In this document: positions 9,161 through 17,441 of the stretch, piece after piece
Numbering within the stretch: position 1 is the stretch's first letter
How the letters are laid out: every line of letters begins with the position of its first letter
Origin: an uncultured Clostridia bacterium
GTDB lineage: Bacteria; Bacillota; Clostridia; Christensenellales; Aristaeellaceae
Direction of reading: 5' to 3'
Length of the DNA: 27,937 nucleotides
Assembly: GCA_934647235.1 (NCBI GenBank)
Contig: CAKUFG010000030.1
Span: 1 to 27,937 of the forward strand
Translations under genes and position numbers: made by a program
Notes under the pieces: generated by a model
What the model was told of the DNA's origin: nothing
Database searches by the model: none
What the model saw: only the letters and a program-made list of their open reading frames with translations

Positions 9161-11428
9161 TTAATTTCCTCCGTTCAGGATCAGGCGATACAAGGGGTCG
9201 TCCGTCGGGCTGACCTTGCGCATGGGCAGCAGCTGCGGCGCGGGCTGCAGGGTAATCAGCTCCATGCTTTGCAGCACATAGGCCATTGCGCATTCCCGGG
9301 GATCGAGCACGTTGATTTTTTGTCCCGCGCGCAGGGCGCGATAGCAATCGCGCAGCGCGTTTACGTCAAATTGCAATTGCGCCAGCCGCGCGCGCAGGGC
9401 AGAGCTTTGCGGGGCGGAGAGAATTTCCGCCTCGGGATACATTTCAGCAAGGCAGGCGATTTCCTGCGGGCACAGCGCGCCGTCGCACAGGATCACCCTG
9501 CGGTACGGCCCGCGGCGCTTGAGCCTGCGGCACAGCCATACGGCGCTGTATGCACGCGGCTCCACGCCGCCATCCTGCGCCGCGTCCAGCTCGGGATACC
9601 GCGCGCACAGGGCGTTGGCAGTATCGGCCGTGCGGCACAAAAGCAGCGTGCCCTGCGGGGCGATGGTCATGCCCTCCAGCGCCGCCGGGGCAGGCTGGGG
9701 GTAATCCTTATGTATTCGGCAAAAACGCTCAAATTCCTGCAAAAGCGCCAGCGCTTCCTCATCGGGGCGGGGCAGAAAGCGCGCCGTCGCGCGGCCCAGC
9801 GCCTCCACGCGGCACTGCGGCGTTACCTTGCCGCGAAAGCTGTTCTGCTCGGGGGTAATCACCAATTCGGTCGCGCCCTGCAGCACGCCCGCGCGGTCGC
9901 CCATCTGAAAGGCGATCCCATCCATCATCGCGCCGTCCTGAGACAGGGTGAGCTTCAGATGCGCGCCCGTCGCGCCAACCGCCCGGGCAGAGAGCACATC
10001 GGCATTGCGCAATAGATAAACCGGCGCGGGGTTGCCCATGCCGAAGGGCTCAAGGCTTTTCAGCTCCTCGATCATATCCAGCGTGATTTCAGGCAGGGTG
10101 ATCTCCGCGTCATAGCGGCTTTCAGGCATGGGTACGCGGCCGTTCAGCTGCTTTTCCACCGCCTGGCTCAGCCGCTCGCGCAGGGTATCCGCATCCTCGG
10201 CGCGGATGCTCAGACCCGCCGCCTGCTTATGCCCGCCAAAGCGCGTAAAGATATTCCCGCAGTCGCACAGCGCCTGATACAGATCCACCCCGCTGGCGCT
10301 GCGCGCGCTGCCCACGCATGCGTCGCCGTCGCGCGAAAGGGCCACGGTGGGATAGCCGTAGCGCTCGGCCAGCCGCCCGGCAACCAGCCCCACCACGCCG
10401 CTTTCCCAGCCCTCGCCCTGCACCACGATGGCGCGCAGCCGGCACAGGTCCATCCCGCGTGCCTGAGCGTCCGCTTCCTCCACAATGCGCTGCTCCACCG
10501 CCTTGCGGCGGGTGTTGAGCGCATCGGCCTCGGCAGCCAGCGCGGCGGCACGGGCTGCGCTGCCGGTGGACAGCAGATTCAGCGCGATATCCGCCGTATC
10601 CATGCGCCCGCAGGCATTGATGCGCGGCGCCAGCAGAAACGCGGCCTGCATGCCGCCGATATCGGCGTTTTCCTGCATGCCCGCCGTCTGCATCAGCGCG
10701 CGCAGGCCGGGGCGCGCCGTCTGGCGCATGGCGCGCAGGCCCAGGGCGGCCAGGGCGCGGTTTTCGCCCAGCAGCGGCACCATATCGGCAATCGTGGCCA
10801 GCCCGGCCAGCTCCAGGCTGGGCAGAAGCTTCCTGCCCGTCAGCGCGCAGGCCAGCTTGTAGGCAACGCCCGCGCCGCACAGATCGCGGCAGGGATAATC
10901 GCCCAGCTGCGGATGCAGCGCCGCGTCCGCCGGCGGAAGCTCGGCGGGGATTGTATGGTGATCGGTCAATATCACCTGCATGCCCAGGCTCTTGGCCAGG
11001 GCAATCTCCTGCACAGCCGTCACGCCGCAGTCCACCGTGATCAGCAGCCCGCAGTGCTCGGCCAGCCGGCGCACGGCGACCTCGTTCAGTCCATAGCCCT
11101 CGTCCTTGCGGCTGGGGATATAGCTGCGCGCGTCTGCCCCCAGGCTGCGCAGCGCCTCCAGCATGATCACGCTGGCGCACACGCCGTCGCAATCGTAATC
11201 GCCGTACACCGCAATAGGCGTGCGGCGGGCAATGGCCGCGCGGATCATATCGCATACGGCGCGCATATCCGGCATCAGAAAGGGATCGTTCAGATCCCCC
11301 TCGGAAGGGTGCAGAAACGCCTGCGCCTTTTCATAGGTATCCGCGCCGCGGGCAATGAGCAGCGGGGCAAGCAGCGGCGATATGCCGGGGATTTCCCCCT
11401 GCGCGCCGCGGCAGATCAGCTGTTGCAT
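9161..11428 (-). CDS. recJ: Single-stranded-DNA-specific exonuclease RecJ
   Basis: RecJ degrades single-stranded DNA 5' to 3' in recombination and repair. The 755-residue product has the DHH-domain motifs GDYDCDG (76-82), DCG (133-135) and DHH (156-158), and the DHHA1 motif GGHKQAAG (from 398). An OB-fold region follows, and the last 170 or so residues form the extra C-terminal domain seen in Bacillota RecJ. One deviation: the segment usually written GWHxGV reads GWESGV here, with Glu342 in place of His; the effect is unknown. The ATG at 11428 is preceded by AAAAGGTG. A hairpin at 11455-11493 separates it from the SecD-like gene, so it may be partly insulated from the upstream unit. Confidence 0.95.
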   Translation of the reverse strand: MQQLICRGAQGEIPGISPLLAPLLIARGADTYEKAQAFLHPSEGDLNDPFLMPDMRAVCDMIRAAIARRTPIAVYGDYDCDGVCASVIMLEALRSLGADARSYIPSRKDEGYGLNEVAVRRLAEHCGLLITVDCGVTAVQEIALAKSLGMQVILTDHHTIPAELPPADAALHPQLGDYPCRDLCGAGVAYKLACALTGRKLLPSLELAGLATIADMVPLLGENRALAALGLRAMRQTARPGLRALMQTAGMQENADIGGMQAAFLLAPRINACGRMDTADIALNLLSTGSAARAAALAAEADALNTRRKAVEQRIVEEADAQARGMDLCRLRAIVVQGEGWESGVVGLVAGRLAERYGYPTVALSRDGDACVGSARSASGVDLYQALCDCGNIFTRFGGHKQAAGLSIRAEDADTLRERLSQAVEKQLNGRVPMPESRYDAEITLPEITLDMIEELKSLEPFGMGNPAPVYLLRNADVLSARAVGATGAHLKLTLSQDGAMMDGIAFQMGDRAGVLQGATELVITPEQNSFRGKVTPQCRVEALGRATARFLPRPDEEALALLQEFERFCRIHKDYPQPAPAALEGMTIAPQGTLLLCRTADTANALCARYPELDAAQDGGVEPRAYSAVWLCRRLKRRGPYRRVILCDGALCPQEIACLAEMYPEAEILSAPQSSALRARLAQLQFDVNALRDCYRALRAGQKINVLDPRECAMAYVLQSMELITLQPAPQLLPMRKVSPTDDPLYRLILNGGN

Positions 11429-11454
11429 AAAACACCTTTTCCAAAATAAAGACA

Positions 11455-11493
11455 GGCAAAGCGCCCCCTCCCGGCGGGAGAGAACGCTTTGCC
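11455..11493 (-). terminator. Intrinsic terminator-like hairpin after the SecD-like gene
   Basis: GGCAAAGCG (11455-11463) pairs with CGCTTTGCC (11485-11493), and an inner stem CTCCC/GGGAG lies in the loop. On the minus strand it is followed by TGTCTTTATTTT, an imperfect T-rich tract. It begins 15 bases after the stop codon of the SecD-like gene and lies 27 bases before the recJ start. It probably ends or attenuates the SecD-like transcript; no promoter for recJ could be picked out. Confidence 0.65.
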
Positions 11494-11507
11494 CCGTGGC
11501 TTACAGA

Positions 11508-12851
11508 TTACTTATACAGCGCGGACTTTTCGCCAAAGAGCGCAAAGCTGCAGCTGAGCACCAAGCGCAGGAACACATAGATCATCGCCACGCTCAGCAC
11601 GGCGCTGATGGCCATGAAGCGGCCCAGGATGCCGGCCATGCCGCTCTGGAAGGCGAACATGAGCACCAGACCCACCGCCAGGATAACGCCGTAGAAGATG
11701 GCCAGGAACTTGAAGCTGCCGTCAAAGGCAGCGCCCGCAGCCGCGCGGGAGCCGCGGCCCTTGCCCATGGCGGAAGCCATGCGGCCCAGCACCAGCAGCA
11801 GGCCATACACGAAGGAAACCTCGCACAGCAGCAGCACGATCATGGAAAGCACGCTCATCTTCCAGCTGGCGGATACGGCGATCAGCGCGGTCAGCAGGCA
11901 GAACAGCACCACCTGGGCCACCAGCGTCCATACGCCCAGCAGGCCGGTCAGGCGATTGCGCACAAGCATCCATACGCAGCACAGCAGCAGCACGGCGCCG
12001 GCAGCCAGGATAACGGTATTGAGCAGATTGCCCAGCGCCGCATCGGCTGCGGCGGTGGTCTGCACCGTCATGGCGGCGGGCAGGGAGCCGGAACGCAGGC
12101 AGGCCACGGCGGTAAAGGCCGTCGTCCAATCGCTGGTGGAGATGGTCATCACGCCGTCGCTGAGCAGGGAGGCGGACATCGTGGCGGCAGCCACGGCCTG
12201 GCCATCCTGCAGCAGATACATCGCTTCGCCGGCATGATCAGCCAGCAGGGCGTTGAACTTGCTTACGCCCTTCTTGGTCAGCTGCAGCTGGATGGAGTAG
12301 GTGCTGTTATTGGCATAGTAGTAGCTCTGCTTCACATCGCCCGCGTCCATTACGGCCTCGCCCAGGCCGGAATTATCCGCATTGGGGAAGGCCAGGGTGT
12401 ACTCGCCCACAGGGGAGAGCAGCATGGCCACGGCGGAATTATAGGCGGTTTCCGGCACGGTCAGCACAATCTGCTTATCCTCAACCTTCACGCTCGCATC
12501 GCCCGTTACCAGCTCCGCGCGGGCCTTGATCACCTTGGCGGCGGATTTGAGCGCCTTGGTAAAATCAGCGTCGGTCATATCGCCCTGCTCGGCAGTAACG
12601 GTATAGCTGTAGCCGCCGCCCAGCGCAGCGGAGGGCACGATGGCTTCGCGCCAGTTTTCATTGACGGTGTTGGGAATGAAGGCCACCTGGCGATAGAGGG
12701 CTTCCTGATGATCGCCGTCGTCGTCATGAATGGTCACCATCTGGGTGTTGCGGCCCTTGATGCCCAGGAAAGCGCCCGCGACGGTGGCGGCCAGCAGCGC
12801 CAGCAGCACGATCGCGCAGACTACGCGATTGAGAACAACGTTCTTAGACAT
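11508..12851 (-). CDS. Divergent SecD-like membrane protein
   Basis: The 447-residue product has the SecD layout. There is one N-terminal membrane segment (about 9-30), a large extracytoplasmic region, then five hydrophobic segments (about 275-297, 302-326, 333-358, 380-402, 407-432). SecD-like stretches include LGGGYSYTVTAEQGD (78-91), KVEDKQIVLTVPE (122-134), LTKKGVSKFNALL (191-203) and CLRSGSLPAAMTV (251-263), matching the family's 'LRSGALPxP' signature. The gene sits beside recJ, where secDF usually lies. However, the conserved 'GMAVDANVLI' membrane motif with its proton-relay Asp is not recognisable (LLCEVSFVYGLLL instead), and no secF follows. The ATG at 12851 is preferred over TTG at 12860, which would be only 3 bases from the AAGGAG site. 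Export function is uncertain. Confidence 0.75.
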   Translation of the reverse strand: MSKNVVLNRVVCAIVLLALLAATVAGAFLGIKGRNTQMVTIHDDDGDHQEALYRQVAFIPNTVNENWREAIVPSAALGGGYSYTVTAEQGDMTDADFTKALKSAAKVIKARAELVTGDASVKVEDKQIVLTVPETAYNSAVAMLLSPVGEYTLAFPNADNSGLGEAVMDAGDVKQSYYYANNSTYSIQLQLTKKGVSKFNALLADHAGEAMYLLQDGQAVAAATMSASLLSDGVMTISTSDWTTAFTAVACLRSGSLPAAMTVQTTAAADAALGNLLNTVILAAGAVLLLCCVWMLVRNRLTGLLGVWTLVAQVVLFCLLTALIAVSASWKMSVLSMIVLLLCEVSFVYGLLLVLGRMASAMGKGRGSRAAAGAAFDGSFKFLAIFYGVILAVGLVLMFAFQSGMAGILGRFMAISAVLSVAMIYVFLRLVLSCSFALFGEKSALYK

Positions 12852-12918
12852 GGTAAACAATTTCTCCTTTGCGGTATATTTTGAGTTTCATAATCGAACA
12901 AACGATTTGCCGCGCCGG

Positions 12919-13221
12919 CTATCCTGCCTCGCCGATCAGGTGAAACGCCTGATAGGCCGTGCGGTAATGGCAGGCCGTCTGCACTGGCTTTGCCGGCATG
13001 GGCCGGAAAACCGCGCCCGGCTGCGCCGCCTGCCTGGCCGGGACGTGCCGCGCGGCGCTTTGCCCGGCAGGCTCCGTCTTTTCCCGCTGCGGCAGGCTGC
13101 AGCGCTCCAGCGCGGCGCGGGGCAATGCAGGCCGCCCGACGGCAGTCCTTTGCCCCAGCGCGGCCGTGCCCGCCCATAAAAGGGAAACAAACAGCAGCGC
13201 GAAAAGTAGCTTTGCGCGCAT
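12919..13221 (-). CDS. Small exported protein of unknown function
   Basis: This 100-residue frame starts with a convincing signal peptide: MRAK, a hydrophobic core LLFALLFVSLLWAG, then TAALG as a likely signal peptidase I site near residue 22. The mature part is rich in Ala, Pro, Arg and Gln, with two cysteines (RCSLPQ and ACHYR). The ATG at 13221 has AAAGGGGGAC upstream. A strong promoter (13255-13283) sits immediately before it, so it is the first gene of the unit with the SecD-like protein, 67 bases downstream. No family is recognised. The promoter, ribosome binding site and signal peptide make it a likely real gene, though the GC-rich mature part could partly be chance open frame. Confidence 0.6.
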   Translation of the reverse strand: MRAKLLFALLFVSLLWAGTAALGQRTAVGRPALPRAALERCSLPQREKTEPAGQSAARHVPARQAAQPGAVFRPMPAKPVQTACHYRTAYQAFHLIGEAG

Positions 13222-13254
13222 CAGCCTGTCCCCCTTTCAGAACCTGATTTTACT

Positions 13255-13283
13255 ATTATAATTACTTTTTATCGGTTTGGCAA
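13255..13283 (-). promoter_or_regulatory. Sigma-A-type promoter for the small exported protein and SecD-like gene
   Basis: On the minus strand TTGCCA (13278-13283, 5 of 6 matches) is separated by exactly 17 bases from a perfect TATAAT (13255-13260). It overlaps the 3' end of the dnaC-like gene (stop at 13269). The predicted start of transcription is about 27 bases before the ATG at 13221. The same boxes and spacing occur before dnaE (22074-22102). Confidence 0.8.
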
Positions 13284-14258
13284 CTGCCGGATGTCGCGGC
13301 CCAGAAATTGCAGCGTCTGGCAGGCGTGCGCATCCCTGAAACGAGAGAGTATTCTTTCAGTATAGCGTGTTTTCAGCTCGTTCATAGTCAGATTCGTCGA
13401 AAGCACCGTACATTTATTGGATGTTTGCCGCTCGTTGATCAGATTGAACAGTTCCTCCAGCGTCACGTTTTCAATCAGCGGCTCGGTGCCCAGATCGTCC
13501 AGCAGCAAAAGCTCGGTATCGTACAGCGCGTCCAGATCCTCCTGACTGCGCTGAAAGATGGCCTGCCGCGCCGTGCGGATGAACTGGTTGGCCGTCACGC
13601 ACAGGGCGGGCACGCCCTTTTCGCGCGCGCGGGCATGGATGCTGCGCAGCAGGTAGGTTTTTCCCAGGCCGCTGCCCCCGTACAGCAGCAGCATGCGCTG
13701 GGGCGGATTGGGCAGCGCGTCGGCATAAGCCTCGCACTTGCGGCGCAGCACCTCCATATACCGGCGCTGCGAAATCGTGCGGAAGGCTGCCTGCGCATCG
13801 GGCAGGCTGTCCATGGGCGTATCGGGAAACACGTTCGGATCATAATTTTCAAAGGTCTGTTCGCGCTCAAAGCCGCCTTCTTTTTCCAGCAGTTGGGCGT
13901 ACATGGCCCGCGCGCAGGCGCACAGCGTCTTCTTGCCGCTGCCGGTATAGCCCGTATCCTCGCACTGGACGCAGTGGAAAACAGGCTCCAGATAGTCCGC
14001 CGGAAAGCCGCTTTGCACCAGCAGCGCTTTGATCTGCGCGTTCCAGGCCTCCACCTTTTCGGTCAGGTTTTCATCCGCCGGGATGGTAAAGGCCGAGTAC
14101 ACGCTTTTCATCACCGCCTCGCGGCGCGCATCCATCACGCGGCCGATTTCGGGGCATTTGGCCAGCGCCTCGCGGCGGCGGCGCTCCTCCTCGCGCTCGT
14201 TGCGCGCGCGCCGATCGGCCAGCTGCTCCATCACCTTCTGCAAAACGTTACTGTTCAT
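13269..14258 (-). CDS. DnaC/DnaI-type helicase loader ATPase
   Basis: The 329-residue product is an AAA+ ATPase of the DnaC/DnaI group, which loads the replicative helicase onto DNA. A charged N-terminal region (20-35) is followed by a zinc-binding cluster (Cys96, Cys99, Cys113, Cys115), as in DnaI. The Walker A is GGSGLGKT (194-201) and the Walker B is LLLLDDLGTEP (250-260). A conserved STNLTMNEL segment lies towards the C-terminus, as in the family. Its start overlaps the end of the DnaD-like gene by 11 bases, so the pair are probably co-translated; DnaD/DnaB-type proteins work with this loader at origins and restart sites. Whether it is DnaI proper or a paralogue cannot be decided from the sequence alone. 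Confidence 0.9.
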   Translation of the reverse strand: MNSNVLQKVMEQLADRRARNEREEERRRREALAKCPEIGRVMDARREAVMKSVYSAFTIPADENLTEKVEAWNAQIKALLVQSGFPADYLEPVFHCVQCEDTGYTGSGKKTLCACARAMYAQLLEKEGGFEREQTFENYDPNVFPDTPMDSLPDAQAAFRTISQRRYMEVLRRKCEAYADALPNPPQRMLLLYGGSGLGKTYLLRSIHARAREKGVPALCVTANQFIRTARQAIFQRSQEDLDALYDTELLLLDDLGTEPLIENVTLEELFNLINERQTSNKCTVLSTNLTMNELKTRYTERILSRFRDAHACQTLQFLGRDIRQLPNR

Positions 14259-15741
14259 CGAGCTGGCTTGCCTCCTTCAGCAATTCCAGAGTCTGGCTAT
14301 TGAGTTCCTCGTCGGTATATTCTCGCTGCGTATACTGCTGAAAAGATACCTGCCTGGCCGGACGCTGCGCCGCAGGCACCGCTGCGCGTCCGCGCGCGTG
14401 CGCCGCCTGCCGGGCGGATACCTGCTCGGGCGCGGTTACGCCCGCCTCGTGCCAGGCCTCCAGCACCTTATCCATATAGGGCAGCTTATTGTCCGCCCCG
14501 CGCGACTGCTCGGCGGCCAGCAGCAAAAGCTCCTCGCCAAAGCCCCAGCCGCGCCATTTTTTGTATAGCGTGCGGTCGGCATTGGTGGGCTTGCCGTTCA
14601 GCCCGCAGGCGGCAAACACCGCGTACAGCGCGCGGTTGGCCGCATCGGTCTCGGCAATAAAGGTCAGCGCCTGCTCGCGGGTGATGACGCCGCGCTTGCG
14701 CAGGGCCATCAGATAGGGCTCTACCGCGTCCAGCCCGCGCCCCGCCGCGTGCGCCTGATGCGCGGCCAGCAGCACCAGCCCCGGCTCGTACTCGCCGCAC
14801 AGGCGGATATAGGTTGCGTTGAGGGTATCGGGCGCGCCCCTGAGCCCCAGCTCTGCGGCAAAGGCACGCACGGAGGCGCGCTTTTCCTGATCAGCGGACA
14901 TCTGCTGGCGCAGCTGCTGGGCGCTATGGGGCGCTTCGCCGCGCTCGGCGCGGGTACGGATGCCGTTCAGGATGCCGTCCAGATAGGCGAACGTCGGCTC
15001 GCCCTTGGTAGTCTCGGCGCAGGCTTCCAGGATCGCGTCCGGCTCGTAGCGCCACTCCTGCGTCCATTTGCGGTACAGATCCAGCTCATCCTGGCTGGGC
15101 TGACGGCGCTTGCCCAGGCGTCGCAGCACGGCGCGCGCGCCATCCTGCTCCTTTTTGCTGTGGGCGAAAAACGCCTCGGCGTCCTCAGCGGTAACGACAT
15201 TGGCCTCGCGCATGCGCACGGCCTCGGGCTCAGCCAGCTTAAAGGAAAATTGCGCGCCGCGCGTGCTGAGGCAGTGGGACAGAAGCATCAATACCGTTTC
15301 CTGCCGCAGCCCCAGATCCTGCACCCACTCGTAAGCCTGGGCAATTTCGCTGGGGCGCACCTTGCGGCGATCGCCGAATAGGGCGTAGATATCCTCCGAA
15401 AAGGCCACGAAGGCCGAATCCGCCTCCATGCCCGCCTCCCCGGACAGCAGCAGCTGTGCGGGGCTTTTGAGCTGATAGGCGGGCGGATTATCGGTCAGCC
15501 GCACCAGCAGATGCCGCCGCTCCCAGTAGCGCAGCGCGCCCTCCACATCGCTTTGCGGCATGCCCAGCTCCTGCGCGATTTCAGCGGCGCTGAGTTCCTT
15601 TTTTGGGTGCGCGCTGGTATAGAGCGCATACAGATATACCTTTACATAATCGCCGCGCGCGGCAGGCAGATACTCCTGAATAAACAGGTTTTCCACCGGC
15701 GTTACGCCAAAGCGCAGCATGCTTTCGTCCTGTTCAAACAT
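14248..15741 (-). CDS. DnaD/DnaB-type primosome protein
   Basis: The 497-residue product has an N-terminal winged-helix-like region (about 15-110, with LSAAEIAQELGMPQSDVEGAL). It carries at least two DnaB_2/DnaD C-terminal-type repeats: ELDLYRKWTQEW ... AYLDGIL and RTLYKKWRGWGF ... YMDKVLEAW. Such proteins remodel origin DNA and recruit the helicase with its loader. The long linker near the C-terminus is Ala/Arg-rich. The ATG at 15741 is chosen for the GAGAGGA site upstream; the open frame continues 90 bases into tlyA. The gene lies 13 bases after tlyA and overlaps the DnaC-like gene, consistent with a dnaD/dnaB-dnaI pair as in Bacillota. Confidence 0.85.
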   Translation of the reverse strand: MFEQDESMLRFGVTPVENLFIQEYLPAARGDYVKVYLYALYTSAHPKKELSAAEIAQELGMPQSDVEGALRYWERRHLLVRLTDNPPAYQLKSPAQLLLSGEAGMEADSAFVAFSEDIYALFGDRRKVRPSEIAQAYEWVQDLGLRQETVLMLLSHCLSTRGAQFSFKLAEPEAVRMREANVVTAEDAEAFFAHSKKEQDGARAVLRRLGKRRQPSQDELDLYRKWTQEWRYEPDAILEACAETTKGEPTFAYLDGILNGIRTRAERGEAPHSAQQLRQQMSADQEKRASVRAFAAELGLRGAPDTLNATYIRLCGEYEPGLVLLAAHQAHAAGRGLDAVEPYLMALRKRGVITREQALTFIAETDAANRALYAVFAACGLNGKPTNADRTLYKKWRGWGFGEELLLLAAEQSRGADNKLPYMDKVLEAWHEAGVTAPEQVSARQAAHARGRAAVPAAQRPARQVSFQQYTQREYTDEELNSQTLELLKEASQLDEQ

Positions 15742-15754
15742 GTGCCCGTTCCTC

Positions 15755-16585
15755 TCAGCCGTTGTTCTTTTCGTACAGGGATAATTGCAGCGCGCGCTCC
15801 ACAGCCTGCCGCGCCTTCTGGGCAAGATCAACTGCCGGGCCCTTGTCCCGACCCAGCCTTACATGCAGAAAAAACTCGCGCGTGCCCGCGTTGCCCGTCA
15901 CGGGCGAATGCGTCACGTTGACCGCCTGCGCGTAGGGCAGGGCGTTCACGTCGCGGATCAGATCGTTCAGCACGCCCTCGTAAGCGTCGTCGGGCAGCAC
16001 GCCCGAGCGGCGCGCGGCCGCGTCCTCGGTTTCAAAGAGGGGCTTGACCAGGCACATCAGTTCTCCCTCCTCCTTCAGGATCGCCGCGAAGGCCGGAATC
16101 CCCTTGCGCAGGGACAGATAGCTCAGATCCACCGAGCCCAGCGTGGGCTTTGGAGCCAGCGAAAGCAGCTTTTCATCCGAAATATTGGTCTTTTCCAGGT
16201 TGACCACATGCGGATCCTGCCGCAGCGAGCCCATCAGCTGGCCAAAGCCAACGTCCACCGCGTACACCAGCGCCGCCCCGGATTTGACCAGGCAGTCGGT
16301 AAACCCGCCCGTGGACGCGCCCGCGTCGATGCATACGCGGCCCGTTACGTCAATGCCAAAGTCCCGAATCGCGCCGCTGAGCTTGAGCCCGCCTTTGGAC
16401 ACAAAGGGCATGTCCATCCCGCGCACATGCAGCTCGCAGTCGATGGGCAGCATTTCGGATGCGCCGGCGATTCTGCGGCTGCCGCTGTACACCTGCCCGG
16501 CCATCAGGCAGGCGCGCGCCTCCTTTTCATCGGCGATCAGCCCGCGCTGCAATATTAGGTCAAGCGCGCGTAGTTTTTTGCTCAT
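15755..16585 (-). CDS. tlyA: TlyA-family RNA 2'-O-methyltransferase / hemolysin-like protein
   Basis: The 276-residue product combines an N-terminal S4 RNA-binding domain (about 4-65) with an FtsJ/RrmJ-type methyltransferase domain. The linking motif FVSKGGLKL is at 61-69, the SAM-binding DAGASTGGFTDCL at 87-99, and AVDVGFGQL follows at 109-117. TlyA methylates ribose in 16S (and in some species 23S) rRNA and affects capreomycin sensitivity. The usual LVKPQFE motif reads LVKPLFE here. The start at 16585 is chosen because AAAGGAACACC precedes it; an ATG at 16603 lacks a site. The gene overlaps the end of the histidine kinase. tlyA normally lies with nadK, argR and recN in Bacillota, so its place here is unusual. 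Confidence 0.92.
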   Translation of the reverse strand: MSKKLRALDLILQRGLIADEKEARACLMAGQVYSGSRRIAGASEMLPIDCELHVRGMDMPFVSKGGLKLSGAIRDFGIDVTGRVCIDAGASTGGFTDCLVKSGAALVYAVDVGFGQLMGSLRQDPHVVNLEKTNISDEKLLSLAPKPTLGSVDLSYLSLRKGIPAFAAILKEEGELMCLVKPLFETEDAAARRSGVLPDDAYEGVLNDLIRDVNALPYAQAVNVTHSPVTGNAGTREFFLHVRLGRDKGPAVDLAQKARQAVERALQLSLYEKNNG

Positions 16586-17441
16586 GGTGTTCCTTTCTGC
16601 CATGCGGGATAAAGCCGGAAAAAATGGTGCGGCTTTCGTCGCTGGTCACATGGATGTTGCCGTCGTATTTTTCAAGCGTGCGGCGCACGATATACAGCCC
16701 CATGCCGCGCCCCTCGCCGTGGCTGGATACCCCGGCCTCGAAGATGCGGCGCTGCTCGTTCTGGGCAATCGCGGGGCCGTTATTGGTAAAGGAAAAGGAA
16801 AAGCCGTGCAGATCCTCGCGCAGCAGGATGCGCAGCCGCTTGTCCGCCGTATCCTCCAGCGCGTCGATGGCGTTGTCCATCAGGTTTGAAAACACGCGGC
16901 ACATCTCCCAGGCAGGCATGGGCAGTTCGCGCCAGCTGCCGCTCACGTCCATTTCGGTCAGCACGCCGGCAGCCTCGCAGTCGGCCAGCTTGGCGCGCAG
17001 CAGGGCGTTGATGGCGGGATTATCCGTACGCATGGCGCGGGAGACCGACTGCATATCGCCGTACACCTTTTCAATGTAATCGGCGGCTTCCTTCTGCTCG
17101 TCCATTTCAATCAGCGAAAACACCACCTGCAGATGGTTGAGGAAATCATGCCGCTGGGCGCGCAGGGAGCGGTTGAGCGCGTCCATCTGCGCCACCATAT
17201 CGCTGAGCATATCGGCCTCGTCGCTTTTGCGGCGGGCCGCCATGGCCTCGCGGATATCCAGCGCCGCGCCCGCCGTGACCACCACGGCGATTACAATGGA
17301 AAAGACATCGATGGCCAGATTGTTTTTTTCAATCACCAGCAGCGCGGCCAGCGCCACGGCCGCCACGATCTGAATGGAATTGACGGCAATGGCATAAAGC
17401 GCGTTCTTGTGGATATCCACCGAGGATTGACTGATTTTCAT
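16560..17441 (-). CDS. Spo0B-type sensor histidine kinase (GHKL ATPase)
   Basis: The 293-residue product has two closely spaced N-terminal membrane segments (about 15-37 and 43-62) with almost no external loop. A Spo0B-like dimerisation helix follows with RHDFLNHLQVVFSLIEM (phospho-acceptor His98). The GHKL ATPase domain has the N box NLMDNAIDAL (186-195, Asn190), a G1-like FTNNGPAI (218-225) and the G2 GRGMGLYIVRRTLEKYDG (244-261). All nucleotide-binding motifs look intact. The start overlaps the sigma factor stop as ATGA and the end overlaps tlyA by 26 bases, so it is translated in the same block. No response regulator is in the window. With no sensor domain, it probably senses the membrane or a cytoplasmic partner. 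Confidence 0.88.
   Translation of the reverse strand: MKISQSSVDIHKNALYAIAVNSIQIVAAVALAALLVIEKNNLAIDVFSIVIAVVVTAGAALDIREAMAARRKSDEADMLSDMVAQMDALNRSLRAQRHDFLNHLQVVFSLIEMDEQKEAADYIEKVYGDMQSVSRAMRTDNPAINALLRAKLADCEAAGVLTEMDVSGSWRELPMPAWEMCRVFSNLMDNAIDALEDTADKRLRILLREDLHGFSFSFTNNGPAIAQNEQRRIFEAGVSSHGEGRGMGLYIVRRTLEKYDGNIHVTSDESRTIFSGFIPHGRKEHHEQKTTRA

Noticed and set aside
7165..11449. Several long plus-strand frames (7165-8250, 8293-9213, 9155-10015, 10229-11449) antisense to relA and recJ
   Set aside because: All are reverse-strand shadows of well-supported genes, with low-complexity His/Gln/Ala composition and no promoters or ribosome binding sites.
12870..12898. Possible promoter TTGTTC-17-TATACC just before the SecD-like gene
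   Set aside because: Only 3 of 6 and 4 of 6 matches, and the stronger promoter at 13255-13283 already explains expression.
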